Assembly (NCBI GenBank): GCA_034190875.2
Contig: CM067353.1
Span: 35,592,881 to 35,656,880, forward strand
Source: Urechis unicinctus
Taxonomy: Eukaryota > Annelida > Polychaeta > Xenopneusta > Urechidae
Direction of reading: 5' to 3'
Length of the DNA: 64,000 bases
The position numbers and the translations under genes were made by a program. The notes below the pieces were generated by a model. It saw nothing but the letters and a program-made list of their open reading frames with translations. It ran no database searches and was not told where the DNA came from. Within the stretch, counting starts at the first letter, position 1. The number at the start of each line of letters is the position of its first letter. Positions 28,559 to 43,634 of the stretch are shown here, in pieces.

Positions 28559-31500
28559 GTCAAAAGTGATTCGGGTCGATGCATTTTATCAACCATAGCA
28601 TTACAGTTGATTTTTGACACTTACCCAAACATTTATTCTGCACTCGAATGATTAGTGAGAGCAAGCTTCACGGTAGGCAGCGCTTAGGTATGGCATCTCT
28701 GTTTCTTATTTATCACTACCAGATGAGTTATCTGTTACCTCAGCAAAGCTATTTCATTTACTGCCTGCATGCCGCGAAACAGCTGGATTGATGTACTGAC
28801 AACAAGATGGAGATAAATTCATCATACATCTCAATAAATGAAAGTAAAAAGTAGCTAAAAGGCAGGAAAGGTTCTTCCAGCCGATTTTCATCTGTATTCA
28901 CTGCCTTTTCTTGGTGGCTATCTGCCATCAACTCCAACGTGTCTAAAGAGAGTCGGTATATGCGGTGCACTGTCAACGAACCGTCAAGACGATGGGGATG
29001 TTTATCCTCACGACAACACCACGTGTAACGTCACTGTCTGGAAATTTACGAATTGTACCCAACGATATCTTGACCGATTTGGCTTGGAAAATGTACATTC
29101 ATCAATAGGTTTGTTATAGAAAACAAGCCCGCAGATAACCGTATATAGGTTTTGATAACATTTTACACTTTGTTACAAATATACTTCATATACTGTAAAT
29201 GCCGTCCAATTCATAATATTGTGATCTAGACTTTCAGAAGGTGTATATTTTAAAGCATTTTATGTGTCCCCCTCGGAAAATCAATATGCATGGAAAGCTC
29301 CATGTAATTAATACAAAATGCAAAGGCCACATGCTAGCACTGGAAAGGATTTCATATTGATACAAACTCAAAGAGGGTAATTCAGATCCAAACCTTCAAA
29401 TGTGATACCCCAAAACAGTGCAACATTCGAACTGGCTGTATGTCAACATATTCAAGAAAACTTCGATTGCATTTGATATACCGTCATTCGTCAAGTACTA
29501 CTTTCGACCCCGCTGGAATGAACAACAGTAACAACTATAAATCCAACGCTTTGTTGATCACAATTCAAAACCATATTTATCGATCTCCGAACAGATGACT
29601 TTTTGGATGTATGGGTATATGTTTCATATGGTGACAGTGCTCAGTGCGAAGAACTGTTTACGTCTACGGTCCAATGTTACCACTGGAACTCATAGCTGCG
29701 CTTAAGTACCACTTCAAGGCTTTCAGCAAATACAACGCTGATAACCTAAATCGAAGCTTGCTGGACGAAAAGTGATATTGGTACCATACCATATTAACGA
29801 TATATATTTAAATATACCAGACACATAAAATCGGAATCTAAGTGTCAGACGTCGTAAAGGAGATTCCGATGCAACTGCCGTATCTCAAGTTGTGCATGGA
29901 GCAATTGAAAACCAATCGATGGTTGTGATGCTAAATGCAAATACCACAACACCAAACTTCGCTTAGAATATTAAGCATGACTTTGCATTCTATGAAATAA
30001 TGATATAATTGTCACCGAAAAGCGATGATAGTAAGTTGTGCGCATGCAATGCTCATATGCATATACGTTGCTGTTTATTGTGATTGCATCCTTAATATAT
30101 AGGATTAATAATGGCTTCATGATTGTGGAGAAGCGTTTCGAATCCAATGTAATGATCAAATAGACGTGAGCCAATGGCCTGCAAATAAATGTGCTTAAAT
30201 GATTGCATAGTTAATAACATCTTTATGTGACTGCCTTAAAATATAAGATCTTCTTCAAACATTAATTAAGCCAAGCAACGGAAATGTTTTCATAGACATG
30301 TTGCCAAATTGAAAATATCATATTACATTTGAGCAAAGGTTGAAATTCACGCCATCTCAAACTCACGTATGAGAGGAGCACTATATAGGATGAATGTTAA
30401 AAGGGATATACAGAGAGCACTGGAGTGTTTTCGAATACATTTGCCATAAACAGCATCCTTAGTTTCTGAACTTACAAAGTTTAAAACGCAAATAGCAACA
30501 TTGTTGATAAAAAACAATCAGCTTGTTCTGAGTTATGGTTAATTGTGTTTGGAACGCCTGTAGCTTTTAGATTCCTGTCATGACTATGGCATAACTCGAG
30601 CAGCACTACGCCTTGATGCTGACGCAGATATGGCAATACGAGCTGCTTACGCTTGCCATCGAGATTTTTTCACCAATCTTGGCTGGAGTAGATCGGCTGC
30701 AAACGTAACAGTCACTTATGTAGTGAAGGTTTGAGCAACTGATTCGATGCATTTGTGTAATTGCACTGCCTTTTGTGAAGCGCCGTGTATTTCCAGATAT
30801 AGTGACGTTTTGGCAGCTGAGGAAACAGATCAATCAAGTGATAGTGATGAATCAGAGACAGAGGTGCTACACCCAAGCACTGCCTACACTGAAGCTTGCT
30901 CTCTCTAATCATTTGAGTGCAGGAAAATGTATTGGTAAGTGTCACAACGCAACTGTATTATTATAGTTGATGAAATGCATTGACAGGGATTACTTTTGCC
31001 TTGCTTATAAGCTGAGTTGTACGTAGATATGTGTCTTGTCACAAACGTAAGGCTACGATGGATGAAATTGAAGCATACTTTCGTTATTGATAACATAGAT
31101 AACTATAACTGGCAAGTTAATACAAAAACAGATGTCGATCTTTCCTAAATCAAAACGAAGTATTATGCATGTACCTATGATTCTGTAAGCCCCGCTTGGT
31201 ACTGCATAGGGACATTATGCAATTTGCTGATCCAAACTGTCACCCGAGTACTCCAATACGAGTCTCAGGAGAAATCGGTTGAACTGGGGGACATTGATGA
31301 TGATAAAGAGTTTGACAAAGTGTAAGGGGAACATTGTTGTGTTTGTAACCATAGGATTTTATTTGATAAGAAAGAAATGAAATATCCCTTTGCTTCCATG
31401 GAGGCCAGGTAAAAACCACGAAATATTATTCCGCATATTTGAATTGGGGGTGTGCGGAAGTTCCCCTTTTTCAACGACAACGGCAACTGTGTTTTGGCTG

Positions 31501-32889
31501 CCACTCATAGGAATCTTGGGGGCCGTTTAATCATCATAATCACTGCAATCCTTTAACACTGTAATAATACTTTGCTGACAAATATGCGATTCCACCACGG
31601 CACTCATATCTTCACACCCAATACTTAGGACCTAGCCAAGTAAACGTAGGACCTAGCCAAGTAAACGCGACTTGTCATCTACATTGCTCTTCCCATTGTA
31701 AGTTATATACCGCTGCATAACTTGGCCGGTTGAGTAATGGTTTCGGGTTAGCCAACATATTATGTAGGCTATGTTTCTAAAGTCACATTGTAATGCATTT
31801 TACGGCGTCGTTGACCCTCTCTGTCTCTAACTGACAACGATACGTGTCATGCAAATTATTTGAACTTAATATGAGGGAAATTTAATCAATGCGCAATGAG
31901 TGGGATTTCATATCCCCGGATCCCATCCAGTTGCTCCCGCGTCCTGATTATCAAGTCAATGGAAGAACTTTAGCAAACGGAAGCAGCTTTGAGTAGACCT
32001 AATCATGCGGTCGCCAGGCTAGATAGGTAGCTATGCTCACGCAAAGTGAACAATCTAATACGCCCTGCTCCGGAATTCAATTACTGGAAGGGAATGGCAG
32101 GAATAATAAGGCTGTGTATTGCTTGGCTGATATGTTGGCATCGCTGGGTCTTAATAACTATTGTTAGTCGCTCTAGATATCCCCTGCATCATCGATGCTA
32201 CATTTTGTAATTAGTCTAATAAACCGACCTGAAGCATTGTCATCATAATCCGATTGATCAGCAGGGAACGATCGGTAGTACATAACCAATGCTAGAATAC
32301 AAGGAGATGAGAGGTTATCATTTCATATATGATTGCTTGTGCTAGTTCCTGATACATTTAATAGAACAAACATTTCCAGCAACTTATGCGACATGATGCA
32401 CTGCGTTGTGTGCACATTTAATGTGTGCATCTGACTCTGCAAAACCCAAAGTATTTGGCTCAAGCGCTTCTGTTGAAAATGGTTGCTACGAAAAACATTA
32501 AGAATAGAATTTTTCCCCCTTTATTCCTATGTGCTTGACGCGTGATACAGTTGAAGTACAGTACGGCACGGTACGGTACGATACGGCACGGCACGGTTAA
32601 ACTGCAATCATGATCACATTACTATCCAATCACGTTGAATCTTCTGTTATAGCTTCAAAAAATCATAAGCAAACGAGGACACACTCCCGTTCCTCTGTGA
32701 CTGCACTAATAAAACAGCAGCCCGTTCAACCACGGACACTGTAGTGAATATTATGAAACTAGTCAAATATAATAACAGATTGTTCTTACCAAGCTGGGAA
32801 CATATAATAAATCTCTAGGTATATCTGTAGGCTGAATTATCCCAAGCACATGGCTTCGTCTTCCGAACACAGCAAAATCTCTTCACCCA

Positions 32890-33090
32890 TACATAAAGTG
32901 ATGACGTCATGCCTTTTCCCATTCCCACACTTACCCCACTCCCTACCGTCAGTTACATCTACATAAAGTGGTGACGTCATGCCTTTTCCCATTCCCACAC
33001 TTGCCCCACTCCCTACCGTCAGTTACATCTACATAAAGTGGTGACGTCATACCTTTTCCCATTCCCACGTTTATCCCGTTCCCTACCGTC
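32890..33090 (+). repeat. 70-bp minisatellite with CRE palindromes (copy 3)
   Basis: TGACGTCA at 32902, 32972 and 33042, keeping the exact 70-bp period and all three palindromes, although the surrounding bases have changed between copies (for example in the third monomer, ATACCTTTT versus ATAACCTTTT). Confidence 0.85.
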
Positions 33091-34845
33091 CGTTATAATG
33101 GTGTATAATGTGCCGTTGATGAAAGCCCTTTATAAAGTAATGCTTAACAGCCTTGTCAGCAATGTATTGTAAAGCGAGACCAATGGATACTTGCAACTAC
33201 GGCACTAGCACAATTATATGGATTTTACTCGATCCATGCATTCGCTTGTTGGGTTTAAGTTAACTGAATTATCGACGTTAGAGGTTGAGCACCAATGTTG
33301 TACGTGTGTGACTCATTGATTTGTTTGCCAATGCGTTTTGCATAACCTTATGTGAAATCAGCTTTGAAGATTAATCACGCTGTTATCATGCTGTTACGCT
33401 TGGACAGTTGAAGGCAATAACTCAACGACAGTGCATAATAAGCGCAGGGGCTAGCAGGAAGAGGGTATCAATCCATCTAGTCAAACATGAAAACATATCT
33501 ATCATCGTACTGCCTACGCACACCAAAGCAACAAAATATAGATAAGTGCGTGCTGTATATTTTTAGCTGTTCTTTACGTCGATCTTTCTCAGTTGAATCA
33601 TGAACATGTGCGACCTATAACAATTGTGTTTTTCTAAGAGAAGGAAATCATCAAGCACGTTATAGCACAATGTGATACTAGTGTTGATACATACTCCTGT
33701 AGCAAACATGTTTATTGATCCGTATTTGTCTTATGTACATACCATCCTAAACGAGACCAAGTGCCAATTACATGTCCCATATGCAGATCGTGTTTTGCAC
33801 GACACGCTGTTTTTACCAATGTACATGAAAACTCGTATTCCATGCAAGAGAATGGGCGATATTTTGCTTGTCAGACGTGAAGCATGATATCTTCGTATCG
33901 TCTTACACAGGTTGTCATGTAGATAAGTTGGACAAAGTCTATTTTTAATAAGTTATGTATGATACAGACTCCCGGCAAAAAATTCAATGAGGTCTTTGTC
34001 ATGTTTTAACCATGGGAGTCCCGTTTCATTCGCAACAACTCAAGCAAAATAGTTAAGGCATAGTTTGGATTGATTAGTTTATGTATTTAGCAATATAAGC
34101 ATCCATCGGGTGAACGACTTGGCGGAGATAGTATTCTCACCAGTGATTGTTTGGACAGACAAACAAGACGATAAACCAGAAATCATTTGAAGTGAATTGT
34201 AGCCTGAAATGCTGTGAGGTAATTGTCAGCATTAATTGCATTAGAAACTAGTTTGTTTGACCGTCTAATAACCGAGGAATTGATATATTTAACAAATGCA
34301 TACGTGTGTTGAATGGTCACGCAGTCACCACACAGCTGCAGCAAACATTGTATTGTAAATGAAATGTACCCTTCGACTTTTGACAAATGGAGGTTACGAC
34401 ATAATGAGTGGTGGTAAATGTTTGGCATGGGTAAACAAACCCAACTGCAACTATGAAAGTGAATGTTTTGATCTTAGCAGTAGATCTAATTGTAATGGGA
34501 TATTCTTTTATCATGTACCAATGTACCAAGGTCCATAATAGAATTTGCATAGTATTTTTGGACCTTTACAATCAGGATCATCACATTGTTCAGCAGGGAA
34601 CGTCAGACAATGCACAACTAATGGTAGAATTTAAGAGGTTTAAAATTTAAGAATTTAAACATACCAAACAGAACTACACACACGTACACCAACTATGGTT
34701 TTAATTATTGCACACAATACGTAACTGTTGATAGCACATAATTACCAAGACCACAAGGTACAAGCAACCGACTGATTGGGTCACATTACCAGCAAAAACG
34801 GTACAGCATTCGACAAATTGTATGAAAAAAGTTTTCATGACGGAA

Positions 34846-35146
34846 CAAACAGTTCCCGTGGCGTAGTGTGAAATTTGATCGCCTTTCAACCCACAGGTTA
34901 TGGGTTCGATACCAAGGTGTTAAAACCTGACTGGCTCCCCATGACTCGGATGATCACGGTAAATGGCGGTCCCATCTCCGAAACGGAATGCACCCGATCC
35001 GGTAGCTCAATAGTACCGTGCAGTTTGCCGATAGGTTTGTGCCAAGTGGGCGCTGGCACTTATGGGGAGCTGTTCTAGCATCACCATCGCGATATCACCT
35101 CGTTGTTGAAAGTAATGTTAAACCCCTCATATTACCATTACAATTG
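34846..35146 (+). mobile_element. tRNA-derived SINE-like element (copy 3)
   Basis: Duplicate of the element at 6729-7029 carried along with the unit. A box at 34859-34870 and B box at 34903-34913 are intact, and candidate target-site duplications lie at 34836-34845 and 35147-35156. It differs from copy 1 by only a few substitutions (for example GCCGATAGG for GCCAACAGG). Confidence 0.75.
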
Positions 35147-37080
35147 CATGACAGAAAATGCCAAATCTCACAAACCCCACTGGATCACACTTGAAAAGTG
35201 ATCAATATGATGTTGGATCATATACAGCTTTGATCTTCTAGCCGATTTTGTCAACGCATAGAAACGCATATTAATCATTGATACACATCATGTTACCAGC
35301 GACTAATGTGATGTGATATCTTGCACAAAAGTCACGGTTGAAGTACATTTGAGGACCCGAAGATATCTTTCGGCTTAAAATGCAGAGGATATCGGTCAAT
35401 CACGATATCATTAAGGCTGCTGTCACAAAGACACAATATCAAATTGTTGCATCATGATCACGGTTTGTGCACTGTTACAAGTCACAGTTCAGGCGCCCTC
35501 ACGGCATTCGAGCTCCAGTTGGTAACAGCTGTTGCATGTCGGCCTATCAGTATGTTAATGTTGGCTTTCCTCGTCTATCAATGACCTCATTTCATAACGA
35601 TCATATATCGTGTTGCAGCACAAACAATGTATCCATATGATCCATAAATAGCTGCCATCAATCACTCCGACAAGCAGCTGGCGCAGTGACACATTCATGA
35701 CAGCTTGTCGCATATTCCCAGATCAAATAGAATATATGACATCCTGCACTATTGTACATTTTCAGAAGAAACAGGCCTGCAAACTTATTAAATTGATTGA
35801 AGTGCAGCACTGGCACGACTTACCAAAATATGGTAAATGTAGAAGGACAATTTTCTTAGGATGAGGCACTCACCTCATTAAGTAGAAACAATTGAACGTA
35901 GTTTTGTGTAGACCTAAACATAAGGTCCCTAGACTAAGCAGGCAGCTATCTCTTATCAGTCTGATACCGTTATATACAAGGTCTTCTTCAGGTATCAATT
36001 TAGCAATGCAACGGAATGGTTTCCCAATTGATAATATTATTACAAATGAGTAAAAGTTGTAATTCATACCACCTCAACACTCACTTATAGGTAGAGCACA
36101 GGATAGGACAAATGTCAAATGGGATATATTGACAGCACTGGAGTGTCTCGCGTATATTTGCCCTAAAACAGCATCCTTAGATTCTGAACATACATAGATT
36201 AAAAGAAAAATAGCAATATAGTTGATAACAAAAAAGCAGAAGAATGCAGTTTGTTCTGATTTATTCCCGAGTGGTTAATTGTGTGTGGAACGCCTGCAAC
36301 ATTCTAGATACCTGTCATGGCTAAGGCATAACTCGAGCAGCACTAAGCCTTAATGCTGACGCAGATAAGGCAATACGAGCGGCTTACGTTTGCCCTCGAT
36401 TTATTTTTTACTTACGTTTGCTTGAGCAGACCGGCTGCAAACGTAAAGGTGACTATAATGAAGTGAACACTTGAGCGACTGATTCAATGCTTTTGTGTAA
36501 TTGCGCTTGATAACAACTTGCCTGATCATTCTGAAAGCTCTGTAAATTCGTCACAGCTACTTATACGCGTTGTGTACGATATTTCAAATAATGTTCAATC
36601 ATGGTACATGGAATCCTTTCTATGCGAGTCACCTTCACCTGCAAACGTCCTGCTTCGCTCGAGAAAGTTATTATTATTTTAGTCTAAGAACGCGTGTCAA
36701 TCACTTTTCCTCCATCAAACTTCGATTAATGTTATCAGCGTTTTATTTGCTGAAAGACGTTAAGTGGTACTGAAGCGTAGCTATGATTGCCAATGGTAAC
36801 ATTGGACCGTAAACCGATTCATGCTCCGCGCCACACTTCAGTCAGTACGGTCTTTTTTCATATGTGATTGCATATGGTGAAAACTATTACAAAAAGGAAA
36901 GATTAAAGTAGTTGGAGGATGCACAGACAAAGCATAATTTCAGTCTTTTGACTAGTTACTCCTTAATAACATCATGATGGTGCTCTCTTGGTACTCATTA
37001 TTTTCTTCACAACACAAATTCAATGAAGGCCGCAGGGAGTGTATGAACCACCTTCTGAGATTTTGCAGGTGAGTGAAATG

Positions 37081-37227
37081 ATTAATTCTGTCATTGATCA
37101 AACAGAATATATATTATGACAGACACAAACATTAATTATTTCATTGATCAAACAGAATATAAATCATGACAGACATAGTCATTAATTTTGTCATTGATCA
37201 AACAGAATATACATCATGACAGACAGT
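37081..37227 (+). repeat. 50-bp tandem triplicate (copy 3)
   Basis: Monomers start at 37081, 37131 and 37181; counterpart of 8962-9108. Confidence 0.85.
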
Positions 37228-38475
37228 CAAAGACCCAAGTTATCCAGATTGTCCTGTTCTGTAGGGAACTGTTCTAGCCTGTACCATACCGTTTTGAATA
37301 AATACTAATAGAGATATTCTGTTCACATTAATTTAGATACTTGAATAAATTGATAAAAGCACCTAAGGAACTCAATAAATTGCGATACACCGCAAATAAA
37401 ACAACCCCTAATTTGCACCCATCACTGTTATCAAGCTAAATATTTAAAGTAAACTGGAATCACTTGCACACCTTCTCTGTCATATTCAACCCACTTGGTG
37501 TAGACGTCATAGGTTAATCTTGTAATGACGCAAACCAAGGTAACCAAGGTTTATCGTGTCGCCGGTCTCATGTCAGAAGCCTCTGTGTCTTGGTTACCAT
37601 GGCTATGGGAGAACTGCAACGAACGGAATAACTCTGAGTATCTCTTAAACTCGGGTCGCCAGGCTAAACAGGCAGCTGAGATCACGCAAAGCGAACAATC
37701 AAATACGCCTTACACCAGAATTCAATATCGAAAATGGCTGGAATGATAAGGCTGTGTATAGCGTGGCTGAGATATAAGCATCGCCGGATGTCTGACTCGA
37801 TATAATTGAACAGTTACATTGGTCGACCCAGATATCCTCGGCAGCATCGCTGACATGTCTCATAAGTATTGAAACCCGAACAATACATACGTAGACCACT
37901 TTTTTTCATGATTATTACATTGTCAGGGAAAAATAAACTGTTATAACCAATGCGGACATAACGGAAGCTGAAAGACAATGCTTTCATATATGATGGCGTG
38001 CGCTACTCCCTAATAAATGAAGCAGAAATCTGAATGGAAAGAACGCGCTGAAAACGAATCGGATATAGACATGGTAAGCTGCCGACGAGATACATAAAAT
38101 TATGATTGGTGTAAATTATAACTTTCATCCGCGCGTGGAACAATGTTGCGCACGTGTTTACGTTTGCAAGGAAGGCATCTTTTTTTAACCAAATCAACAC
38201 GTCATTGCTCCCGAATAAAGCACCTTTAAACATCCGCCCACAATTGGCATTTTCATCAAGAAAAAATGCTTATAGGAAACCTGGACGTAGATATCTAGGT
38301 TAATAACATGGCTTTAGTGCTACCAGCATAAATCATAAATTGTATTACGCGTTGAATTAGGTTGGAAACTGTGCGAAATCCGCTTAAGCAACTTAGTAGG
38401 CTAGATTTATGCGCAGTGTTAGACAAATTATTGGAACAAAGTAAGTTATGGTCAAACAAAACTGAGCACATTTCG

Positions 38476-38522
38476 TGACTAAAAACTAGTCAACAATAAA
38501 ACACAAGTGTTATCTAAATGCG
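38476..38522 (+). other. 47-bp insertion private to copy 3
   Basis: Interrupts a sequence continuous in copy 1 (CACATTTCG|TTTGCGCACC). The insert contains GACTA-AAAAC-TAGTC, a 5-bp inverted repeat with a 5-base loop, and AACAC-AA-GTGTT. Its source was not found in the window. Confidence 0.7.
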
Positions 38523-38916
38523 TTTGCGCACCAAAGTAATAAAACTAAGGGCGACAGTGTGCGGTACGTGTTGTGTGGTCTACCATTGAATGCACAATAA
38601 CATTGAGGAATGTGCTTATCGCATTGTGACTGTATTTGTTTCCTTAATGCTATGAGATAATAGCGTATTTTGGCTGGTGAGTTTATGCTCGATGAGAAGC
38701 TACCCCGTTCCTAAGTCGCTTGATATCTCTCCCGTAATCAATCCCATCGCCTTGCATACCTTGTCCTGATTACCATTATCCCTCATCATGACCTACAGTT
38801 TTTTTCACTGCCCATTCGACACTGCAGTGTACAGGGTTTTGCACTTTGCATGCATAATACCAATGAGAATCAAATAAAGAGAGCGTCACCGATGAAGCCG
38901 AGGAGATTACGAATTG

Positions 38917-39173
38917 TCATGCATGCAGTAATGATATCACTTTGTGGAGGTACAAACTCAAAAAGAGCCTGAGCGACAACTACAAAGACCACACATGGGT
39001 TGCTCTGCATATGCATATTTGATGTTGAGGAAGACTTTGTCATGGCACGTAGTAATAATATCACTTTATTGAGGAACATACTTGCAAAGCTCAAAAAGAG
39101 CCTGAGCGACAACTACAAAGACCAAACATGGGATGCTCTGCATATACTTATTTGATGTTGAGGAAGACTTAGC
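38917..39173 (+). repeat. 124-bp tandem pair (copy 3)
   Basis: Counterpart of 10755-11020, with ATATCACTT at 38934 and 39058. Confidence 0.8.
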
Positions 39174-42100
39174 TGTTAAAAAAATAAGCTTGCTAAAAAC
39201 ATTGTAGTGCAAATGCATTATATTTAGCAATCTTAAGTACGATGAATTTTGTGTCAGATATATTGTGATTGTGATTCTACTAGTACGCTATTGGTATGGC
39301 AATACCAAATTCCATCAACTCTGACGTTAGTCACGACAGTCAAACACTTTGTATATTATCGTCACGTAAGCAGTATGGTAACAAGTAGGTTTGTGTGCTT
39401 CTTAGTTTGGAATTGGAAAGCATGTTAGTCTAGAGGCGTCGTAATGGCCGGCGTACAAAACTGATATAGATGTTATCGCTAACGAGGATATAACGACTAA
39501 AGTAATAATGTAACGCGAAAATCGGTGTATTCTTCATTTATATAATAAGAACGTCATCATCACCATCATCATCGTCATCATAAGACGCCATAGCCCCTAC
39601 TTAAACACATTAAATCATCCAACTTCAAAGATGGAAAAGCTTAAATGAGATGCCTATGTCTAGACGAGCATGAATGATGCGATAAATTCAGCTTGCAGAA
39701 AGGACAAACACATAATTCTGCGTTAGGTTTGCTAGTTGGCTTAGTTGATGTCACAAAAGTTTTTGCGCTGCTCTGATGTTGTCATCCGATTTAACTGTGC
39801 TAGTATGTGCATTGTGATGGTAAATAAGGATCAGCGTTGTGGATGGTGTGTGCAAAGGATGTACACGATGACCATTATGTACATGTGATTATCGACGCAT
39901 TGTCACTCTGATATGTAGAAATTTAAGCTTTGGTGATCACAAAAGCTTTAGTAGCAGTATTTTTATACGCAGAAATATAGGGTATTATTCCGCATTTATT
40001 GCTAAAGTTACATACTGAGAGGGTTTTGTCATTAATGTTTGGAAATAAAATGTGGAAAGCCGGATTAGAAGAGTCTAATCCCAAATAACCAAATTATATC
40101 GTTTATCTTATTCCTCTCCTTTGTTAGCATTGTAAATAAATGCTTCATCGCGGGACTAAATAAATAAGTTCATAACTGCGCTCTTGTTCTTGATTAGACG
40201 TATTTGTGATATTTAACCACCAAGCACATAGTTTCCTTGCAGACAGAGCACCATTATATCACCAATACACAAGCTTTTACTAACTAAATGATGTAAAAGT
40301 TAACAACGCTTTATACCTTTTAACATGACTTTACATTTGAAACGATACTTTATGAACGTAAATCAAACGAATGCTAACATCGAAATCTAACGGATATCGC
40401 AAAAAAGTGGGTGACTTTTTAACGAAGAATTAACCATGGACGTATGGGCGCTGCAGAAAATTATATCGCGATTCAACCTACATACTCAATAATGCATACA
40501 TGCTATCTTTCACATGCCATCGCACATAAGGAAAGTACGCTATAAGTATCCCTTCTGATGTCTCGTACGCATGATTGTGCCCAACCTTAAAAACGCGCGC
40601 ACTAGTACAGTGCAAATTGTTTTGTGAATCAATGCTTGACAAAATCACGTCAGCTAACTTAACGCTTGATTATTTGTAATGTGAATCCATTTAGCGTATT
40701 TGTACGCGTCTACTCGTGCATCGTGCATATGACTGAAACGAATCCAAAATCGATGGCACCAAAACAGCACAGACATATATCACTGAAAGTAGGGAAAACT
40801 ATGTATCTATTTATGACGACAATTGTTTTGGGGTTTAGTTCATGGCGAACCATAATCATCGTTACACGGAATAGCCTCATACATGTGTAATGATAAAAAG
40901 AGACAACCAGAGAAGCATATTTGGCTCTGTGGCTGGTCCAATTAATGTTAAATGCCATTGTCGAATGCAATTCAACGTAATTACTACCAATCGATTGGTT
41001 ATACTTGCAACGATATCAAAGAGTTTATAGCTACGAGCGAAACTATCAACTCTTTGATGATATCATGACTGAATGAATGTGATGCAACTGGTCAGACACA
41101 GACCCCACTCACCGCGTCGAATGTTATTCAATTTCTAAAAGTCTTCTAAAACACATGTTTATAGCTGAATGAAGAAAATGAAGATGTCCAGCTTCACCGC
41201 ATTTGTGTATTGACTGTAGAGGATGCTACCTCATATGATAATATGCACCAATATCATGATGCTATTGCTTCAAAATAGCGGCGCTTCTTTAATCAAACTA
41301 CATTGTTTGTGGCTATAAAGTGAGATTCCGCCATCTCATGATTGCCATGGCATGAAAACTATTAAGCAGCGAGTACGTTCGGGTAGAGTTCGCAGAATAT
41401 CGATGTGCCTGTTTTCAATGATTATATGCAGTGCGGATGCTTCACCCAACAACAATCATTTGGTAATAATATTGGGACACATTTTCAGTAACCGAATGCT
41501 GCAACACATTCGGGATTTCATTATTTAAATAAAACTATCGAGAATTCTCTATCGAGACAAAAGATAAACACGGCGTCTTAATTTATCTTTAATTATATCA
41601 TCGACCGAACAAACAAGAATGCCCGAAGCTGTATCTAAAACAATAGTATGATGCCTATGACATTGCTCAATCACATAGGATGGACATACAATATGATATT
41701 TATTTGAATCTCATAGACGAACAGAATTTCCCGGAACAAACATAGTCAAATAATCCCGTGGCAAGGAATCAAGCATGCTAGAAACTAGATATCAACAAAA
41801 CAGATTATTAATCTACTTACACAATCAGTGTAAACGTACGGAAAACATTTTAATTCCGCAGTGCCTTGATGTACCTTATACGTACATCACTCATTATTCA
41901 CACATACTAATATATGCTTGGTTAGCTCAGGACAATGTTACCCTCTCGGTTGCAAACTCCACTATCGTTCACAATCCACTAAACATGTGCACAATAAAAA
42001 CATAACATCAATATTTGCTCTGTATGGGCGAGGCTATAGCGTGTTAGTTGGTGGCATTGTCTGATCCACGATCCTCATATAATAGGCTAATCGGCCGACA

Positions 42101-42457
42101 AGGAACCTAGTGGGATAATGAACTCTCAATTAGGCATATCGTGCCAAATATTTGTTATCTTAGTTGGTTACTTTGAACATTAGCTATAATGTTTCATGTG
42201 AGCTAGGCTAATTATAGTCCAAATAGACCACACCTCTTTTGTCGGTAATATAGCACTACGAACACAACCTATCTCGCGAAGATGTTCATCCATGTTCGAT
42301 CAATAAAACCCCGAGATTCAAGATATGCTGATAAACCAGAGAACGCTTTTAACGTGTCATGTGAACTCATGACAGAATAATAGTAATTCCCATTATTTAC
42401 CACAGCAATTTGGTCCTCATTAAGCCTAGCTCATTAAGCAATGAGGAACCGTTTCAA

Positions 42458-42608
<151 letters not shown>

Positions 42609-43611
42609 TTAACCACGTCGAAAAGCTCGAACGGGGTGTTTCTCATTGTAAAAAAACTGTTGCTTTTATCTATTACGGATCAGATTACAACTGCTCTGTC
42701 TCTTACATGTAGATAACTGTGTCGTCCGACTGGGTGTAATAAATTTGCATTACCTATGTTTGATCGTTTGGTGGCAATTACGAATGACCGGCTGGTTGAT
42801 ACTAAAAGCTAATAGCGTAACAATTAGCGAATGGCATGTTGCGTTAATTGTAGCGCGCAGAGCAATGATTGGCTGTACGTTGCAAATTTGATTAATTATT
42901 CAGGAAACTTGGCGCAGACGACAAGCTGGCGCTTGCCACAGCGCGCCTCATATCGACGGCAACGTTAATCATCCGTGCTAGCGAAACATTGCTCTAGCCC
43001 GATTGGGCGCGGATGAGGCAACCCAATGGTTAGAATGACTGATTAACTGGCCCGGGGCAATCGATCTTTCTAACTTGTCGAGCCATATGTATATATATTA
43101 TTGAGGGTGCAATGATTGTGTTTGATAAGCGGCAATAACCGATGCTAAGCCTTTACAAATAATCAAGGGAATTCACATATCATCACATCATTAGCAGGTA
43201 GCAATTTGTTGGTGACCTGCTGAGATTTGGTGATGATAACATCTCTGTGGGAAATGTCTTTTTGCATATACTCTTCCACTTCCAAAGCAGCACATTGGCT
43301 GTGGCAATCACTCCCACAACACATATAATTAGCTTTTGAGAAAGTCATATCTTTATTTTTTGTAGATGGGCCATTACATTAAGCTGTAATTTGATATGGC
43401 ATTGCACAAAACTGAATAGCAGCATATCCTGTTAATCAGTTTACAATGAGCCTGGATCATGTGAGATATTAGCAATACATCTATTATACTCTTTCTCAGA
43501 AAACTTAATAAGGTAGCAGTATACGACAAGATATGCCATAATAAAAAAGCACAAAAACGAAAGAACCACGATACGTTCCGTGAAAACTTATTAGTATGTA
43601 ATCGATAACAG

Positions 43612-43634
43612 GTCAATATCAGCCAGATATTGAC
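43612..43634. other. Perfect inverted repeat inside a copy 3-only insertion
   Basis: GTCAATATC-AGCCA-GATATTGAC, a 9-bp stem with a 5-base loop. In copy 1 the corresponding place (about 15526-15545) has ACCCGTTAGTATC instead. The change disrupts the minus-strand open frame of copy 1. Confidence 0.75.
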
